A DNA stretch of 64,000 nt. It comes from Burkholderia cepacia (GTDB lineage Bacteria; Pseudomonadota; Gammaproteobacteria; Burkholderiales; Burkholderiaceae). Under the pieces are notes generated by a model. That model worked only from the letters and a program-made list of their open reading frames with translations. It did not search any database and was not told the origin of the DNA. Positions 35,713 through 44,741 of the stretch are shown one piece after another. Where the stretch lies: NCBI RefSeq assembly GCF_029962485.1, contig NZ_CP073637.1:1798001-1862000 (forward strand), read 5' to 3'. Positions within the stretch are counted from its first letter, which is position 1. Every line of letters starts with the position of its first letter. A program made the position numbers and the translations under genes.

Positions 35713-35759
35713 GCGCCGCCTGGCGCTTTTTTGAGAGCGGCGCGGCCGCTCGGCTTTTT
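35713..35759 (+). terminator. Tandem intrinsic terminators inside the catabolic operon
   Basis: Two hairpins, each with a T run: GCGCC/GGCGC (35713-35726) then T6, and GAGCGGC-GCG-GCCGCTC (35735-35751) then GGC and T5 (35755-35759). They sit between the carrier and dehydrogenase genes. The second ends 15 bases before the dehydrogenase ATG, so some transcripts should stop here. Confidence 0.65.
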
Positions 35760-35774
35760 CCGGGAGTGCAATCC

Positions 35775-36941
35775 ATGCAGTTCGACCTGACCGACGACCA
35801 GCGCGCGATCGAAAGCGCGATCGAGAAAATCTGCGAGCGCTTCGGCGACGACTACTGGCTCGAACGCGATCGCGCGGGCGGCTTTCCGGCCGACTTCCAC
35901 GCGGCGCTCGCCGAAGCCGGCTGGCTCGGCATCGCGATGGATCCGGCCCATGGCGGCGCCGGTCTCGGGATGACCGAGGCCGCGCTGATGATGCGCACGA
36001 TCAGCGCATCGGGCGCCGGCCTGTCCGGCGCGTCGGCCGTGCACATGAACATCTTCGGGCTGAATCCCGTGCAGGTGTTCGGCAACGAAGCGCAAAAGGC
36101 GCGCTTTCTGCCGCCGCTGATCGCCGGGCACGACAAGGCGTGCTTCGCGGTGACGGAACCCGACGCGGGCCTCGACACCACGCACCTGACCACGCAGGCG
36201 CGTCGCGACGGCGATCACTATGTGCTGAGCGGGCGCAAGATCTGGATCTCGACCGCGCAGGTCGCGAACAAGATGCTGATCATCGCGCGCACGACGCCGC
36301 TCGACCAGGTCGCGAAGCCGACCGACGGCCTGAGCCTGTTCTACACCGACCTCGACCGCTCGCACGTCGAGGTGCGCGAAATCGAGAAGATGGGCCGCAA
36401 GGCCGTCGATTCGAACATGCTGTTCATCGACAACCTGCGCGTGTCGCGCGATGACCTGATCGGCAACGAAGGCGACGGCTTCCGCTATCTGCTGCATGGC
36501 CTGAACCCCGAGCGGATCCTGATCGCGGCGGAGGCGATCGGGCTCGGGCAGGCCGCGCTGCGCCGCGCGACGCAGTATGCGTGCGAGCGCGTCGTGTTCG
36601 GCCGGCCGATCGGGCAGAACCAGTCGATCCAGCATCCGCTCGCCCAGGTGTGGATGCAACTCGAGGCTGCGTGGCTGATGGTGATGAAGGCCGCGACGCG
36701 CTACGACGCTGGGCAGTCGTGCGGCGCGGAGGCGAACGCGGCCAAATACCTCGGCGCCGAAGCCGCGTTCCAGGCGTGCCAGACGGCCGTCGCGACGCTC
36801 GGCGGGATGGGTTACGCGAAGGAATACCATGTCGAGCGCTACCTGCGCGAGTGTATGATTCCGAGGCTCGCGCCCGTGAGTCCGCAACTGATCCTGTGCT
36901 ACATCGCGGAGAAGGTGCTCGGGCTGCCGAAGTCGTACTGA
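35775..36941 (+). CDS. Acyl-CoA dehydrogenase family protein
   Basis: FAD-dependent dehydrogenase of 388 residues that introduces an alpha,beta double bond into an acyl-CoA. Seen: CFAVTEPDAGLDTT (acyl-CoA/FAD signature), KIWISTAQ, and ERVVFGRPIGQNQ. The Glu usual in the IYEGT motif of short- and medium-chain enzymes is absent (RLAPVSPQ here). Instead a Glu sits in GLNPERILIA, the position used by isovaleryl-CoA dehydrogenase-type enzymes. That hints at a branched or substituted substrate. It starts just after tandem terminators, with GGGAG before the ATG. Confidence 0.9.
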   Translation: MQFDLTDDQRAIESAIEKICERFGDDYWLERDRAGGFPADFHAALAEAGWLGIAMDPAHGGAGLGMTEAALMMRTISASGAGLSGASAVHMNIFGLNPVQVFGNEAQKARFLPPLIAGHDKACFAVTEPDAGLDTTHLTTQARRDGDHYVLSGRKIWISTAQVANKMLIIARTTPLDQVAKPTDGLSLFYTDLDRSHVEVREIEKMGRKAVDSNMLFIDNLRVSRDDLIGNEGDGFRYLLHGLNPERILIAAEAIGLGQAALRRATQYACERVVFGRPIGQNQSIQHPLAQVWMQLEAAWLMVMKAATRYDAGQSCGAEANAAKYLGAEAAFQACQTAVATLGGMGYAKEYHVERYLRECMIPRLAPVSPQLILCYIAEKVLGLPKSY

Positions 36942-37001
36942 CCGTAGCGACCCGGCGGCCGGCGCCGCGCGCGGTTTCCCGTTTCGATTCAAGCGCTCGT
37001 C

Positions 37002-37745
37002 ATGGACGTCAAACTCGTTGCCCGCACGCTCGACCTGTTCGAGCTGTTCGCCGCCGAACGGCGGCCGCTGCCACTCACCGAACTCGCGCGCCTGCTCGAT
37101 GTGCCGCCGTCGAGCTGCCTCGCCATGGCGCGCACGCTCGTGAGCCGCGGCTATCTGTACGAAGTGCGCAAACGTGGCGGCTACTACCCGACGCGGCGCC
37201 TGCAGACGATCGCCGCCGCGATCGACGCGACCGATCCCGTCGTCGATATCGTGCATCCGCACCTCGTCGCGCTGCGCGACGCGAGCCGCGAGACGGCCGT
37301 GCTCGGCAAGATCCAGGGTGTGTCGGTCACGTACCTCGACGTCGTCGAGTCGGAGCAGGCGATCCGCTATACGCGCCAGCCCGGCGAGCTGCGTCCGCTG
37401 CATGCGAACTCGATCGGCAAGGCGATCTTCGCGGAACTCGCCGGCGATGCGCAGCAAACGCTCGGCGCACAGCTGGCGTTCGAACGCTTTACCGAGGCGA
37501 CGGTGGCCGACCTGCCGGCGCTCGTCGCGCAAACCGCACGGTTTCGTGATCTAGGCTGGGCCGAGAACTTCGGCGAGAGCGCGCCCGAGCTGTCGGCGAT
37601 CGCGGTCGCGCTGACGCTCGACGGCGACTGGTACGGGCTGTCGGTCGTCGGGCCGACCGAGCGGATCCGCCAGCATCGCGACACGCATGCGGCGCTGCTC
37701 GTCGACGCGAAGGCCAAGCTGCTGGCCGAGCACGCGCGCGGTTGA
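37002..37745 (+). CDS. IclR-family transcriptional regulator
   Basis: A 247-residue IclR-type regulator. N-terminal winged helix-turn-helix (residues ~5-65: LPLTELARLLDVPPSSCLAMARTLVSRGYL) and a C-terminal effector-binding domain (residues ~75-245, GKIQGVSVTYLDVVESEQAIRY and LHANSIGKAIFAEL). It lies 60 bases after the acyl-CoA dehydrogenase, same strand, so it is likely the operon's own regulator. A likely target is the palindrome at 32929-32948 on the operon promoter. Effector unknown; the pathway acid or its CoA ester is plausible. Confidence 0.88.
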   Translation: MDVKLVARTLDLFELFAAERRPLPLTELARLLDVPPSSCLAMARTLVSRGYLYEVRKRGGYYPTRRLQTIAAAIDATDPVVDIVHPHLVALRDASRETAVLGKIQGVSVTYLDVVESEQAIRYTRQPGELRPLHANSIGKAIFAELAGDAQQTLGAQLAFERFTEATVADLPALVAQTARFRDLGWAENFGESAPELSAIAVALTLDGDWYGLSVVGPTERIRQHRDTHAALLVDAKAKLLAEHARG

Positions 37746-37873
37746 CGGCGGGCAGGGCACGCCTGCAGCGGCCCTGCAAACGCGCCAGCCAGCAGGCCGT
37801 CCGCCGCCGATCGGGCAGCGATCGCCGCGAACGGCCCCGGATCCGCGAGCCTAACGACGGCCGATACGCGGCA

Positions 37874-39229
37874 TCACGACTTCACCCACACACCGCCCGC
37901 ACTCGGGTTGTCGCCTTGCGTCCACCATTTCGCGCAATACTTCGCGCCCTGGTACATCACGCAGGTGCCGCCTGAATACGCGGTCGTCGCCGACCACGTG
38001 GCCGTGCCGCCGCCGACCGGCTTCCATACGGCCGCCTGGCCGGGCACGTCGCCCTGCGTCCACCATTGCGCCTGGTACGTCGTCCCCTGGTAGGTGACCG
38101 TCGCGCCGGCCGTGTAGACCTGGCCGGCAGCCCACGGTGCGCCCGGCTGCGGCGTGCCGCCGTCCGAGCCGCCGCCGTAGTTCGGATCCTGCGTCACGCC
38201 CGCGCCCCATTTGCCGTCGAGCTGCTTGAAGATCGTCGCGAACGCGTATGGCTGCTGCGCGACGCCCGAGCAGGTCGGCGACGCATATGTGCCGCCGGAC
38301 GGGCACGCCTGATCGCGGCCGACCGACCAGTTGCCGAAGAAACCGTAGCCGTTGGCGATCGCCGCATTCAGCACGCTTTGCGCATTCGCGAGCGTGAAGG
38401 TTTCGCCCTGCACGTCGTTCACGCCGATCATCGGCGTAACACCGACCATCTGCCAGAGCTGCGCATTGGTCTTCGGCTGGCCGGCCGACTTGAACGCCGT
38501 GTCGAGTTGTGAGTACAGCGCCTGCGCGGCGCTGATCGCGGCGGCGCCCATGTCGATGTTCGCGGGGCCGTAATCCATCGCCATCACGTTCACCGCATCG
38601 AACGCGGCCTGGTTCGCGATTGCCGCGTTGACCACGTTCAGGCCGTCCTGCGTGAGCCCGGTCGGCATCGTCGGCAGCGTCAGCGTGACGTGCAGCGGCT
38701 TGCCCTTCGCCGCATAGTCGGACTGCAGTTGCGCGACGGCCTGGAAGTTGCGCGCGACCGCGGCCGTGTCCTGTTGAGATGCGCCTTCGATGTCGAAATC
38801 GATGTGCGTGAGGCCGTACGTGTCGATCACGGTCTGGTACGCGCTCTTCAACGCAGGGACCGTCGAGCACGCCTGCATCAGCGGCGTACCGTTCGCCCCG
38901 CCGAACGACACCGCGACTTCGCCGCCTTTCGCGCGGTAGCTCGCGATCGACGTCGACAGCGCGGTCAGGAGGCCGCCGCTCGCGCCGTTGCCGATCGGCT
39001 GCACGCCGCCCCACGACGGCACGCAGCCGTTGCCCGCGACCACGAACGCGAGCGTGAATTGCTGGATACCTTGCCGGACGCCGATCTGGTCGACGAGCGG
39101 CGTCGGATAGAGCGTCACGTCGACGAAGGGCGCATAGACGCCGGCGCCCTGGGACACACTCGCCACTGCAAGCAGACAACCCGCGGCAACTGCACGCGGG
39201 ATGAAACGCGGCAACACATTGTTGTTCAT
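37874..39229 (-). CDS. Secreted GH18 chitinase with two chitin-binding modules
   Basis: A 451-residue exported glycoside hydrolase. A signal peptide spans residues 1-29 (cleavage near SQGAG). The GH18 catalytic domain (~30-345) has the DxxDxDxE-type motif as HIDFDIEGA near residue 140, the last Glu being the proton donor, and AMDYGPANIDMG near 220. Two carbohydrate-binding modules of the CBM5/12 kind follow: WAAGQVYTAGATVTYQGTTY and WSATTAYSGGTCVMYQGAKY, each ending WWTQGD. The start at 39229 has GGAG eight bases before it. It should cleave chitin outside the cell. 39230-39468 upstream is AT-richer than its surroundings and holds only this gene's promoter region. Confidence 0.9.
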   Translation of the reverse strand: MNNNVLPRFIPRAVAAGCLLAVASVSQGAGVYAPFVDVTLYPTPLVDQIGVRQGIQQFTLAFVVAGNGCVPSWGGVQPIGNGASGGLLTALSTSIASYRAKGGEVAVSFGGANGTPLMQACSTVPALKSAYQTVIDTYGLTHIDFDIEGASQQDTAAVARNFQAVAQLQSDYAAKGKPLHVTLTLPTMPTGLTQDGLNVVNAAIANQAAFDAVNVMAMDYGPANIDMGAAAISAAQALYSQLDTAFKSAGQPKTNAQLWQMVGVTPMIGVNDVQGETFTLANAQSVLNAAIANGYGFFGNWSVGRDQACPSGGTYASPTCSGVAQQPYAFATIFKQLDGKWGAGVTQDPNYGGGSDGGTPQPGAPWAAGQVYTAGATVTYQGTTYQAQWWTQGDVPGQAAVWKPVGGGTATWSATTAYSGGTCVMYQGAKYCAKWWTQGDNPSAGGVWVKS

Positions 39230-39468
39230 TGTGTTCTCCAAGTGGAAGAGGGATACGTTGGCCTGCGTATCGCCGCCGGTCGTGCGACCGGGCATGCCCG
39301 GCCGGCGGCGTGCCCATCTTGGAGGATTCGCGCTGAATAGTGAATGGTTAGGTGTTCTTTTTGTTATTTGATTCCCGATACGTAACGATCTTGCCGATTC
39401 GACACCGTTGCGCAACGCATCGGGCGGGTGATTTTCCCGATCGGCGCCCGCCCCGCGAGACGTGCCGC

Positions 39469-40371
39469 TTACGTCGATGCAGGCTGCGCGAGCGAGCGCG
39501 CCAGCGCAACGAAACGCTCGACGCATGCCGACGAAAACGGCTCGTTCCACGACACGATCTGCTCGACTGCGCGCGTGCCGGCGAGCGGCACGTAGACGAC
39601 GCCCGGACGCTGCAGCGTCGCCGTGAAGCCCGGCACGATCGCGATGCCGCGTTCGGCGGCCACCAGCGACACGAGCGTTGTGATCTGTGCGGCGGTTGCC
39701 CCGATCCGCGGTGCGAATCCGGCCTGCGCGCACAGGTCGTCCAGCGCGGCGGTCAACGCCGAACCGTAACCGGGCGGAAAGGTGACGAAGGTTTCGCTGG
39801 CCAGTTCGGCGACGTCGAGGCTCGCACGGTTCGCGAGCGGATTACCGGCCGGCACGGCCGCGACGAGCGGTTCGCGCGACACGACGAGCGACGCGACCGG
39901 TACGCCGGGCGCGCCGTCCCACGCCCAGCCGAAGCCGACGTCCATCGCGCCGTCGGCGATCTGCTGGCGCTGGCTGGCGGTCGCCGCTTCGCGAAACGCG
40001 AGTTCGACGTCGGGCATCGTGCGGCTCGCGGCGCGGATCACGTCGGGGAACGTGTCGGACATCGGAATCGAGCTCGCATAGCCGATCACGAGGCGCCCGG
40101 CGATGCCTTGCGCGATCTTGCGCGCGCTCGCCTCGGCTTCGGCGGCCGCGCTGACGACGTGGCGCGCATGTTCAAGGAACAACTCGCCTTCCGGCGTGAG
40201 CCGCACCGCGCGCGTCGAGCGCTCGAACAGGCGCACGCCGAGATCGCTTTCCAGCGCGGCGATATGGCGTGTCAGCGGCGGCTGCGCGACGCGCAGGCGC
40301 AATGCCGCGCGGCCGAAGTGCAGTTCGTCGGCGACGACCACGAAATAACGGAGGCGGCGCAGGTCGAGCAT
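39469..40371 (-). CDS. LysR-family transcriptional regulator
   Basis: A 300-residue LysR regulator. The N-terminal winged helix (MLDLRRLRYFVVVADELHFGRAALRLRVAQPPLTRHIAALE) and the C-terminal substrate-binding domain (residues ~90-295) are intact. The ATG at 40371 was chosen because the fold starts there; the frame is open 16 codons further upstream, into the divergent promoter region. It is transcribed away from the MFS gene at 40466 with 94 bases between, the usual layout in which the LysR protein controls its neighbour and itself. Effector unknown. Confidence 0.9.
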   Translation of the reverse strand: MLDLRRLRYFVVVADELHFGRAALRLRVAQPPLTRHIAALESDLGVRLFERSTRAVRLTPEGELFLEHARHVVSAAAEAEASARKIAQGIAGRLVIGYASSIPMSDTFPDVIRAASRTMPDVELAFREAATASQRQQIADGAMDVGFGWAWDGAPGVPVASLVVSREPLVAAVPAGNPLANRASLDVAELASETFVTFPPGYGSALTAALDDLCAQAGFAPRIGATAAQITTLVSLVAAERGIAIVPGFTATLQRPGVVYVPLAGTRAVEQIVSWNEPFSSACVERFVALARSLAQPAST

Positions 40372-40465
40372 TGTTGTCGTTCCGGTATCAATTGCGCTGA
40401 AAACGGTATTGGCGTGCACGCGGCGCGCTCGTCAGACTGTCGGCATCGACGACCAGGCATTTCCG

Positions 40466-41671
40466 ATGAACGACAGGACCACGCGCATCGCGTTCTTTCT
40501 CTGCGGCTTCGCCGCGTTTCTCAATCTCTATTCGACGCAGGGCATCCTGCACGAACTCGCCGAGGCCTTCGGCGTCAGCGCGGAGCGCGCAGGGCAGGGC
40601 GTAAGCGCGACCACGATGGCTGTCGCCATTATCGCGCCGTTCGTCGGCGTGCTGGCCGCGCGCATCGAACGGCGCGTCGCGATCTCGCTGGCGGCGATGG
40701 CCGTCGCGTTGCCGGTCGTCTGGTCCGCGCACGCGGCGGGCTTTGCGTCGTTCCTCGGCGCGCGCTTCGCGGCCGGGCTGGTCATGCCGTTCATCTTTGC
40801 GCTGTCGATCGCCTATATCGGCGAACGCTTCGATCACGGCACGTCGGCCGAGATCAGCGCGCTGTTCGTCGCCGGCACGACGCTCGGCGGTTTCGCCGGC
40901 CGCTTCGTGACGAACCTGCTGACGTCGATGTGGGGCTGGCGGCATGCGCTCGATGTCGTCGCGGCGCTGTGTCTCGTCACGGGCGTCGCGATATACGCGA
41001 GCCTGCCGGCGTCCGGTGCGGTCGCGCGGCGGGTGTCGGGCCGCGATACGGATGCGGGGCCGTCGTGGCGCATCGTCACGCGCGGCCCGCTGCTCGCGTC
41101 GTTCGCGATCGGCGCATGCGTGCTCGCGTCGCAGGTGGCGACGTTCACGTTCGTCGGCCTGCGGCTCGCGCGGGCACCGTTCGGCTTCGGCACGGTCGAG
41201 ATCGGCGCAATCTATGCGGTGTTCCTCGTTGCGGTGATCGTGACGCCGCTGGCCGGGCGCCTCGCGCGGCATCGCGGCCCGCGCGCGCCGGGGCTCGCGG
41301 CAGCCGCGCTCGCGATCGGCGGGGCGTTGCTGACGTTGTCGGACAGCGTGCCGGTGATCCTGGCCGGCCTCGCGCTCAGCTCGACCGCCGTGTTCGTCGA
41401 ACAGGCGTCGGCCAACACGTTTATCTCGCAGGCGGCGTCGAGTGCGCGCTCGACGGCGATCGGTATCTACCTGTCCTGCTATTACTTCGGCGGCAGCCTC
41501 GGCTCGATCCTGCCGGTACCCGGCTGGCACCGGTGGGGATGGGCCGGCTGCGTCGCCTTCGTGGTCGTCGCGCAGGCCATCGTCGGCGTGCTCGTGTATC
41601 GGTTCTGGCGCACCGGCGGCACGGCCGGCATCGCGCATGCCGGCGCGCGCGACGGTACGCTCACGCGCTAG
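40466..41671 (+). CDS. MFS transporter, YnfM-like
   Basis: A 401-residue inner-membrane major facilitator protein with twelve hydrophobic segments. The N-terminal FFLCGFAAFLNLYSTQGILHELAEAFGVSAERAGQGVSATTMAVAI resembles the YnfM/AraJ-like efflux group. Loop 2-3 shows GVLAARIERR and a later ARHRGPRAPG. The ATG at 40466 was chosen; upstream in-frame starts lie in the divergent LysR promoter. Under likely control of the LysR protein at 39469. Substrate unknown, export more likely than import by family. Confidence 0.87.
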   Translation: MNDRTTRIAFFLCGFAAFLNLYSTQGILHELAEAFGVSAERAGQGVSATTMAVAIIAPFVGVLAARIERRVAISLAAMAVALPVVWSAHAAGFASFLGARFAAGLVMPFIFALSIAYIGERFDHGTSAEISALFVAGTTLGGFAGRFVTNLLTSMWGWRHALDVVAALCLVTGVAIYASLPASGAVARRVSGRDTDAGPSWRIVTRGPLLASFAIGACVLASQVATFTFVGLRLARAPFGFGTVEIGAIYAVFLVAVIVTPLAGRLARHRGPRAPGLAAAALAIGGALLTLSDSVPVILAGLALSSTAVFVEQASANTFISQAASSARSTAIGIYLSCYYFGGSLGSILPVPGWHRWGWAGCVAFVVVAQAIVGVLVYRFWRTGGTAGIAHAGARDGTLTR

Positions 41672-41677
41672 CCGAAA

Positions 41678-43387
41678 TCAGCGATACCAGCGCGGCGTAT
41701 AGACCCATTCGCGCGCATTGCCGATCGCGAAGCGCCGCGTCGTCGACGAGCCAACGATCACCATCGTACGCATGTCGACCTGATCGCCGCGCAGTGCGCC
41801 GAGCGTCGTCGTCGCAAGCGTCGCGCCCGGCCGGCCGATGTCGCGGCCGAGCACGACCACCGTGTCGGCCGCACGGTGCGCGCGCACGATGTCGAGCGCA
41901 CGGTCGAGCTGCCACGGCCGCGCACGCGAGATCGGGTTGTAGAACGCCATCACCAGATCGGCCTGCGCCGCATGCCTCAGGCGCGTCTCGATCACGTCCC
42001 ACGGCTTCAGGTTGTCCGACAGAGAAATCGCGCAGAAGTCGTGGCCGAGCGGCGCGCCTGCCTGCGCGGCCGTCGCGAGCGACGCCGAGATGCCGGGTTC
42101 GACGCGCAGGTCGACCGCGGCCCACTGCGGGTTGCGTGCTTCGTCGAGCGCCTCGAGCACGGCCGCGGCCATCGCGAACACGCCGGGGTCGCCGGATGAC
42201 ACGACCGCGACGCGCCGGCCTTCGGCCGCCAGTTCGAACGCATGGCGTGCGCGCTGCATTTCCTCGCGATTGTCGGTGCCGTGCACGCGCTGGTCGCCGC
42301 GGAAGGGGCCGGCCATGTTCACGTAGGTCGTGTAGCCGAGAATGTCGGTCGCTTCCGCGAGCGCGGCACGTGCGGCCGGCGTGAGCCACGCGGCGGCGCC
42401 CGGGCCGAGACCGAGCACGGTCAGGCGGCCGCGCGCACGGCCGAGCGTGGCGGGATCGACCGGATACGACGCCACCGCGCATGCGAGGCCGTTCGATGCC
42501 GGGCGCAGCGTGTGTGCGACACGCAACGTGCGGCCAAGCAGCGTGCCTGAATCGGCTTGCGCGTCGCTGTCGGTGTCGACGAAACGCAGCGGCACGCCGA
42601 GCGCTTGCGCGGCTTCCTCCAGCGTGGAGTTGCCGATCGCCGATGCCGGCGCGACGATGGCGGCGAGTGCCAGCCGCGCGAGACCTTGTGCGTCGAGCAT
42701 GGCTTCGATGCGCGCGACAAGTGCGTCTTCCGCGTGTACTGCATCCTCGGCAACACCGACCACCACGCTGCGTGGATGGATCACGAGTTCATCGCGTGTG
42801 CCGCGCCATGCATCGGGCGTCACGCGGATCGCATGCGCTGCCGCATCGTCGCGCGGCAGCGCGACATCGTCGAGCCACGCCGCCGCGCCGTCGACGCGCG
42901 TCGAGGCACCCGCGAGCAGGTCGGACACGAAGCGCTTGCCCTGTGCGAGATCGGCCAGCGCATAGCCTTCGGGCGGATTGAGCACGCATGCGCCGAAGCG
43001 CAATTCGCCACTCGTCGTGATCGCGGGCGCGACGCCGATGCATTCGGCGATTTCGCGCGCGATCACGTTGACGCCCGTCAGCCCGCCGAGCAGCGGCACG
43101 ACGGCCGAGCCGTCTTCCGCGACCGCGAGCACCGGCGGCTCGACGCCCTTGTCGGCAAGCGCGGGCGCGAGGCAGCGGATCACGATGCCGGCCGCGCACA
43201 GTGCGACGATCGGCAGGCCGCGCGCATAGAGTTCGCGCAGGTGTGCGCCGAGGTCGTCGAACGGCACGTCGGCATCGATGCGCGATGCGAGGCCATGCAC
43301 GAGGGCGCCCGGGTAGCGCGCCTGGATGCGTCGCGCGGTGTCGAGCGCGCCCGCACCGAGAACCACGATCGCGGGCGGGGTCGTCAT
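41678..43387 (-). CDS. cobJ: CbiG-CobJ fusion: cobalamin biosynthesis protein / precorrin-3B C17-methyltransferase
   Basis: A 569-residue two-part enzyme. Residues ~1-310 are CbiG-like: an N-terminal domain ([46 protein letters not shown]) and a CobE-like domain ([24 protein letters not shown]). Residues ~320-569 are the SAM-dependent ring-contracting C17-methyltransferase CobJ ([54 protein letters not shown]). CbiG opens the delta-lactone in the anaerobic pathway, so its presence beside CobG is notable. The ATG at 43387 overlaps the cobI stop (ATGA); an ATG three codons earlier is possible. Last gene of the cobG-H-I-J run. Confidence 0.92.
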   Translation of the reverse strand: MTTPPAIVVLGAGALDTARRIQARYPGALVHGLASRIDADVPFDDLGAHLRELYARGLPIVALCAAGIVIRCLAPALADKGVEPPVLAVAEDGSAVVPLLGGLTGVNVIAREIAECIGVAPAITTSGELRFGACVLNPPEGYALADLAQGKRFVSDLLAGASTRVDGAAAWLDDVALPRDDAAAHAIRVTPDAWRGTRDELVIHPRSVVVGVAEDAVHAEDALVARIEAMLDAQGLARLALAAIVAPASAIGNSTLEEAAQALGVPLRFVDTDSDAQADSGTLLGRTLRVAHTLRPASNGLACAVASYPVDPATLGRARGRLTVLGLGPGAAAWLTPAARAALAEATDILGYTTYVNMAGPFRGDQRVHGTDNREEMQRARHAFELAAEGRRVAVVSSGDPGVFAMAAAVLEALDEARNPQWAAVDLRVEPGISASLATAAQAGAPLGHDFCAISLSDNLKPWDVIETRLRHAAQADLVMAFYNPISRARPWQLDRALDIVRAHRAADTVVVLGRDIGRPGATLATTTLGALRGDQVDMRTMVIVGSSTTRRFAIGNAREWVYTPRWYR

Positions 43388-44118
43388 CCTTGCCATTTTT
43401 CCCCCGGCACGACGAGCAGCGAGAAATACGGCGACGCCATCGGGTCGACCGCGTCGAGCGGCACGATGCGCTGGTTCGCCATCGTCGCGCGCTCGACGTA
43501 CAGCGCGCGTTTCGCGAGCCCGAGTTCGTCGAGCACGCGCCGCACCTTGTCGAAATTGCGGCCGAGTTTCATCACGACGGCCGCGTCGGCCCGCGCGAGC
43601 CGCTCGCGCAGCTCGTGCTCGGGCAGCACGCCGGACAGCACCGACAGGCTCTGGTTGCGATAGACGAGCGGCTGGCCGAGCACGGCCGTGCCGCCGAGCA
43701 TCGCGCATACGCCCGGGATCACCTCGGTGTCGTAGCGCGGCGCGAGGCGGTCGTGCAGGTACATGTACGAGCCGTAGAAGAACGGGTCGCCTTCGCAGAT
43801 CACCGCGACGTCGCGTCCCGCGTCGAGGTGTGCGGCGACGATCTCGGCTGCGGTGTCGTAGAAGTCGGCGATCACCGTCTCGTAGCAGAGCGGCGGCGGC
43901 AGTGCTTCGGTCGTCACCGGATAGACGAGCGGCAGTTGCGTCTGCCCGTCGAGCAGGTGCGCTTCGACGATGCCGTACGCATTGCCTTTCTTGCCCTTCG
44001 CGACGAAATAGGCGACCACGGGCGCCGCCTGCAGCACGCGCAGCGCCTTGATCGTCATCAGTTCAGGATCGCCGGGGCCGACGCCGACTCCGAACAGGCG
44101 TCCGCGCGCGGTCGTCAT
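43384..44118 (-). CDS. cobI: Precorrin-2 C20-methyltransferase
   Basis: SAM-dependent methyltransferase making precorrin-3A from precorrin-2. The 244 residues match CobI/CbiL. Motifs: [22 protein letters not shown] at the N-terminus, [19 protein letters not shown] near residue 105, and [19 protein letters not shown]. Starts overlapping the cobH stop (ATGA) and ends overlapping the cobJ start, so translation of cobH-I-J is tightly coupled. It is under the riboswitch at 46219-46382. Confidence 0.94.
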   Translation of the reverse strand: MTTARGRLFGVGVGPGDPELMTIKALRVLQAAPVVAYFVAKGKKGNAYGIVEAHLLDGQTQLPLVYPVTTEALPPPLCYETVIADFYDTAAEIVAAHLDAGRDVAVICEGDPFFYGSYMYLHDRLAPRYDTEVIPGVCAMLGGTAVLGQPLVYRNQSLSVLSGVLPEHELRERLARADAAVVMKLGRNFDKVRRVLDELGLAKRALYVERATMANQRIVPLDAVDPMASPYFSLLVVPGEKWQG

Positions 44119-44741
44119 TCGACCTCCGTCGCGAGCGCGTTGACCGCGGCGGCAGCCATCGCGCTGCCGCCGCGCCGGCCGAGCAGCGCGACGTACGGCA
44201 CGCCGCGGCTGTCGGCATCGAGCATCGCCTTCGATTCGGCCGCGCCGATGAAGCCGACCGGAAAACCGAGGATCAGCGCGGGGCGCGGCGCGCCGGCGTC
44301 GAGCATGTCGAGCAGGTGGAACAGCGCGGTCGGCGCATTGCCGATCACGACGACGCTGCCCGCGAGATGCGGGCGCCACAATTCGAGTGCGGCGGCCGAG
44401 CGTGTGTTGCCGAGATGGCGCGCGAGATCGGGCACTTCCGGCTCGCCGAGCGTGCAGATCACGCGGTTGTCGGCCGGCAGCCGCGCGCGCGTGATGCCTT
44501 CGGCGACCATCCTCGCGTCGCACAGGATCGGCGCGCCGGCCGCGAGCGCCGTGCGGCCCGCCGAGCCGGCGCCGGCCGAGAAGCGCAGGTCGTAGACGAC
44601 GTCGACCATCCCGCACGCATGGATCACGCGCACCGCGAGTTTCTCGAGGTCGGGCGGAACCTGCGACAGGTCGGCCTCGGCGCGGATCGTCGCGAACGAC
44701 TGGCGGTATATTTCCTGCCCGTCGCGAATGTAGTCAAGCAT
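44115..44741 (-). CDS. cobH: Precorrin-8X methylmutase
   Basis: Catalyses the 1,5-methyl shift from C11 to C12 that gives hydrogenobyrinic acid. The 208 residues match CobH/CbiC. The catalytic histidine is visible in [19 protein letters not shown] near residue 42, and the C-terminal block [19 protein letters not shown] near 150 is the family's substrate-binding stretch. It starts eight bases inside the cobG end and overlaps cobI by four bases. Confidence 0.94.
   Translation of the reverse strand: MLDYIRDGQEIYRQSFATIRAEADLSQVPPDLEKLAVRVIHACGMVDVVYDLRFSAGAGSAGRTALAAGAPILCDARMVAEGITRARLPADNRVICTLGEPEVPDLARHLGNTRSAAALELWRPHLAGSVVVIGNAPTALFHLLDMLDAGAPRPALILGFPVGFIGAAESKAMLDADSRGVPYVALLGRRGGSAMAAAAVNALATEVE

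Noticed and set aside
39352..42384. 1010-codon + strand frame across lysR, MFS and cobJ
   Set aside because: Overlaps three recognised genes in other frames and is Arg-rich nonsense.
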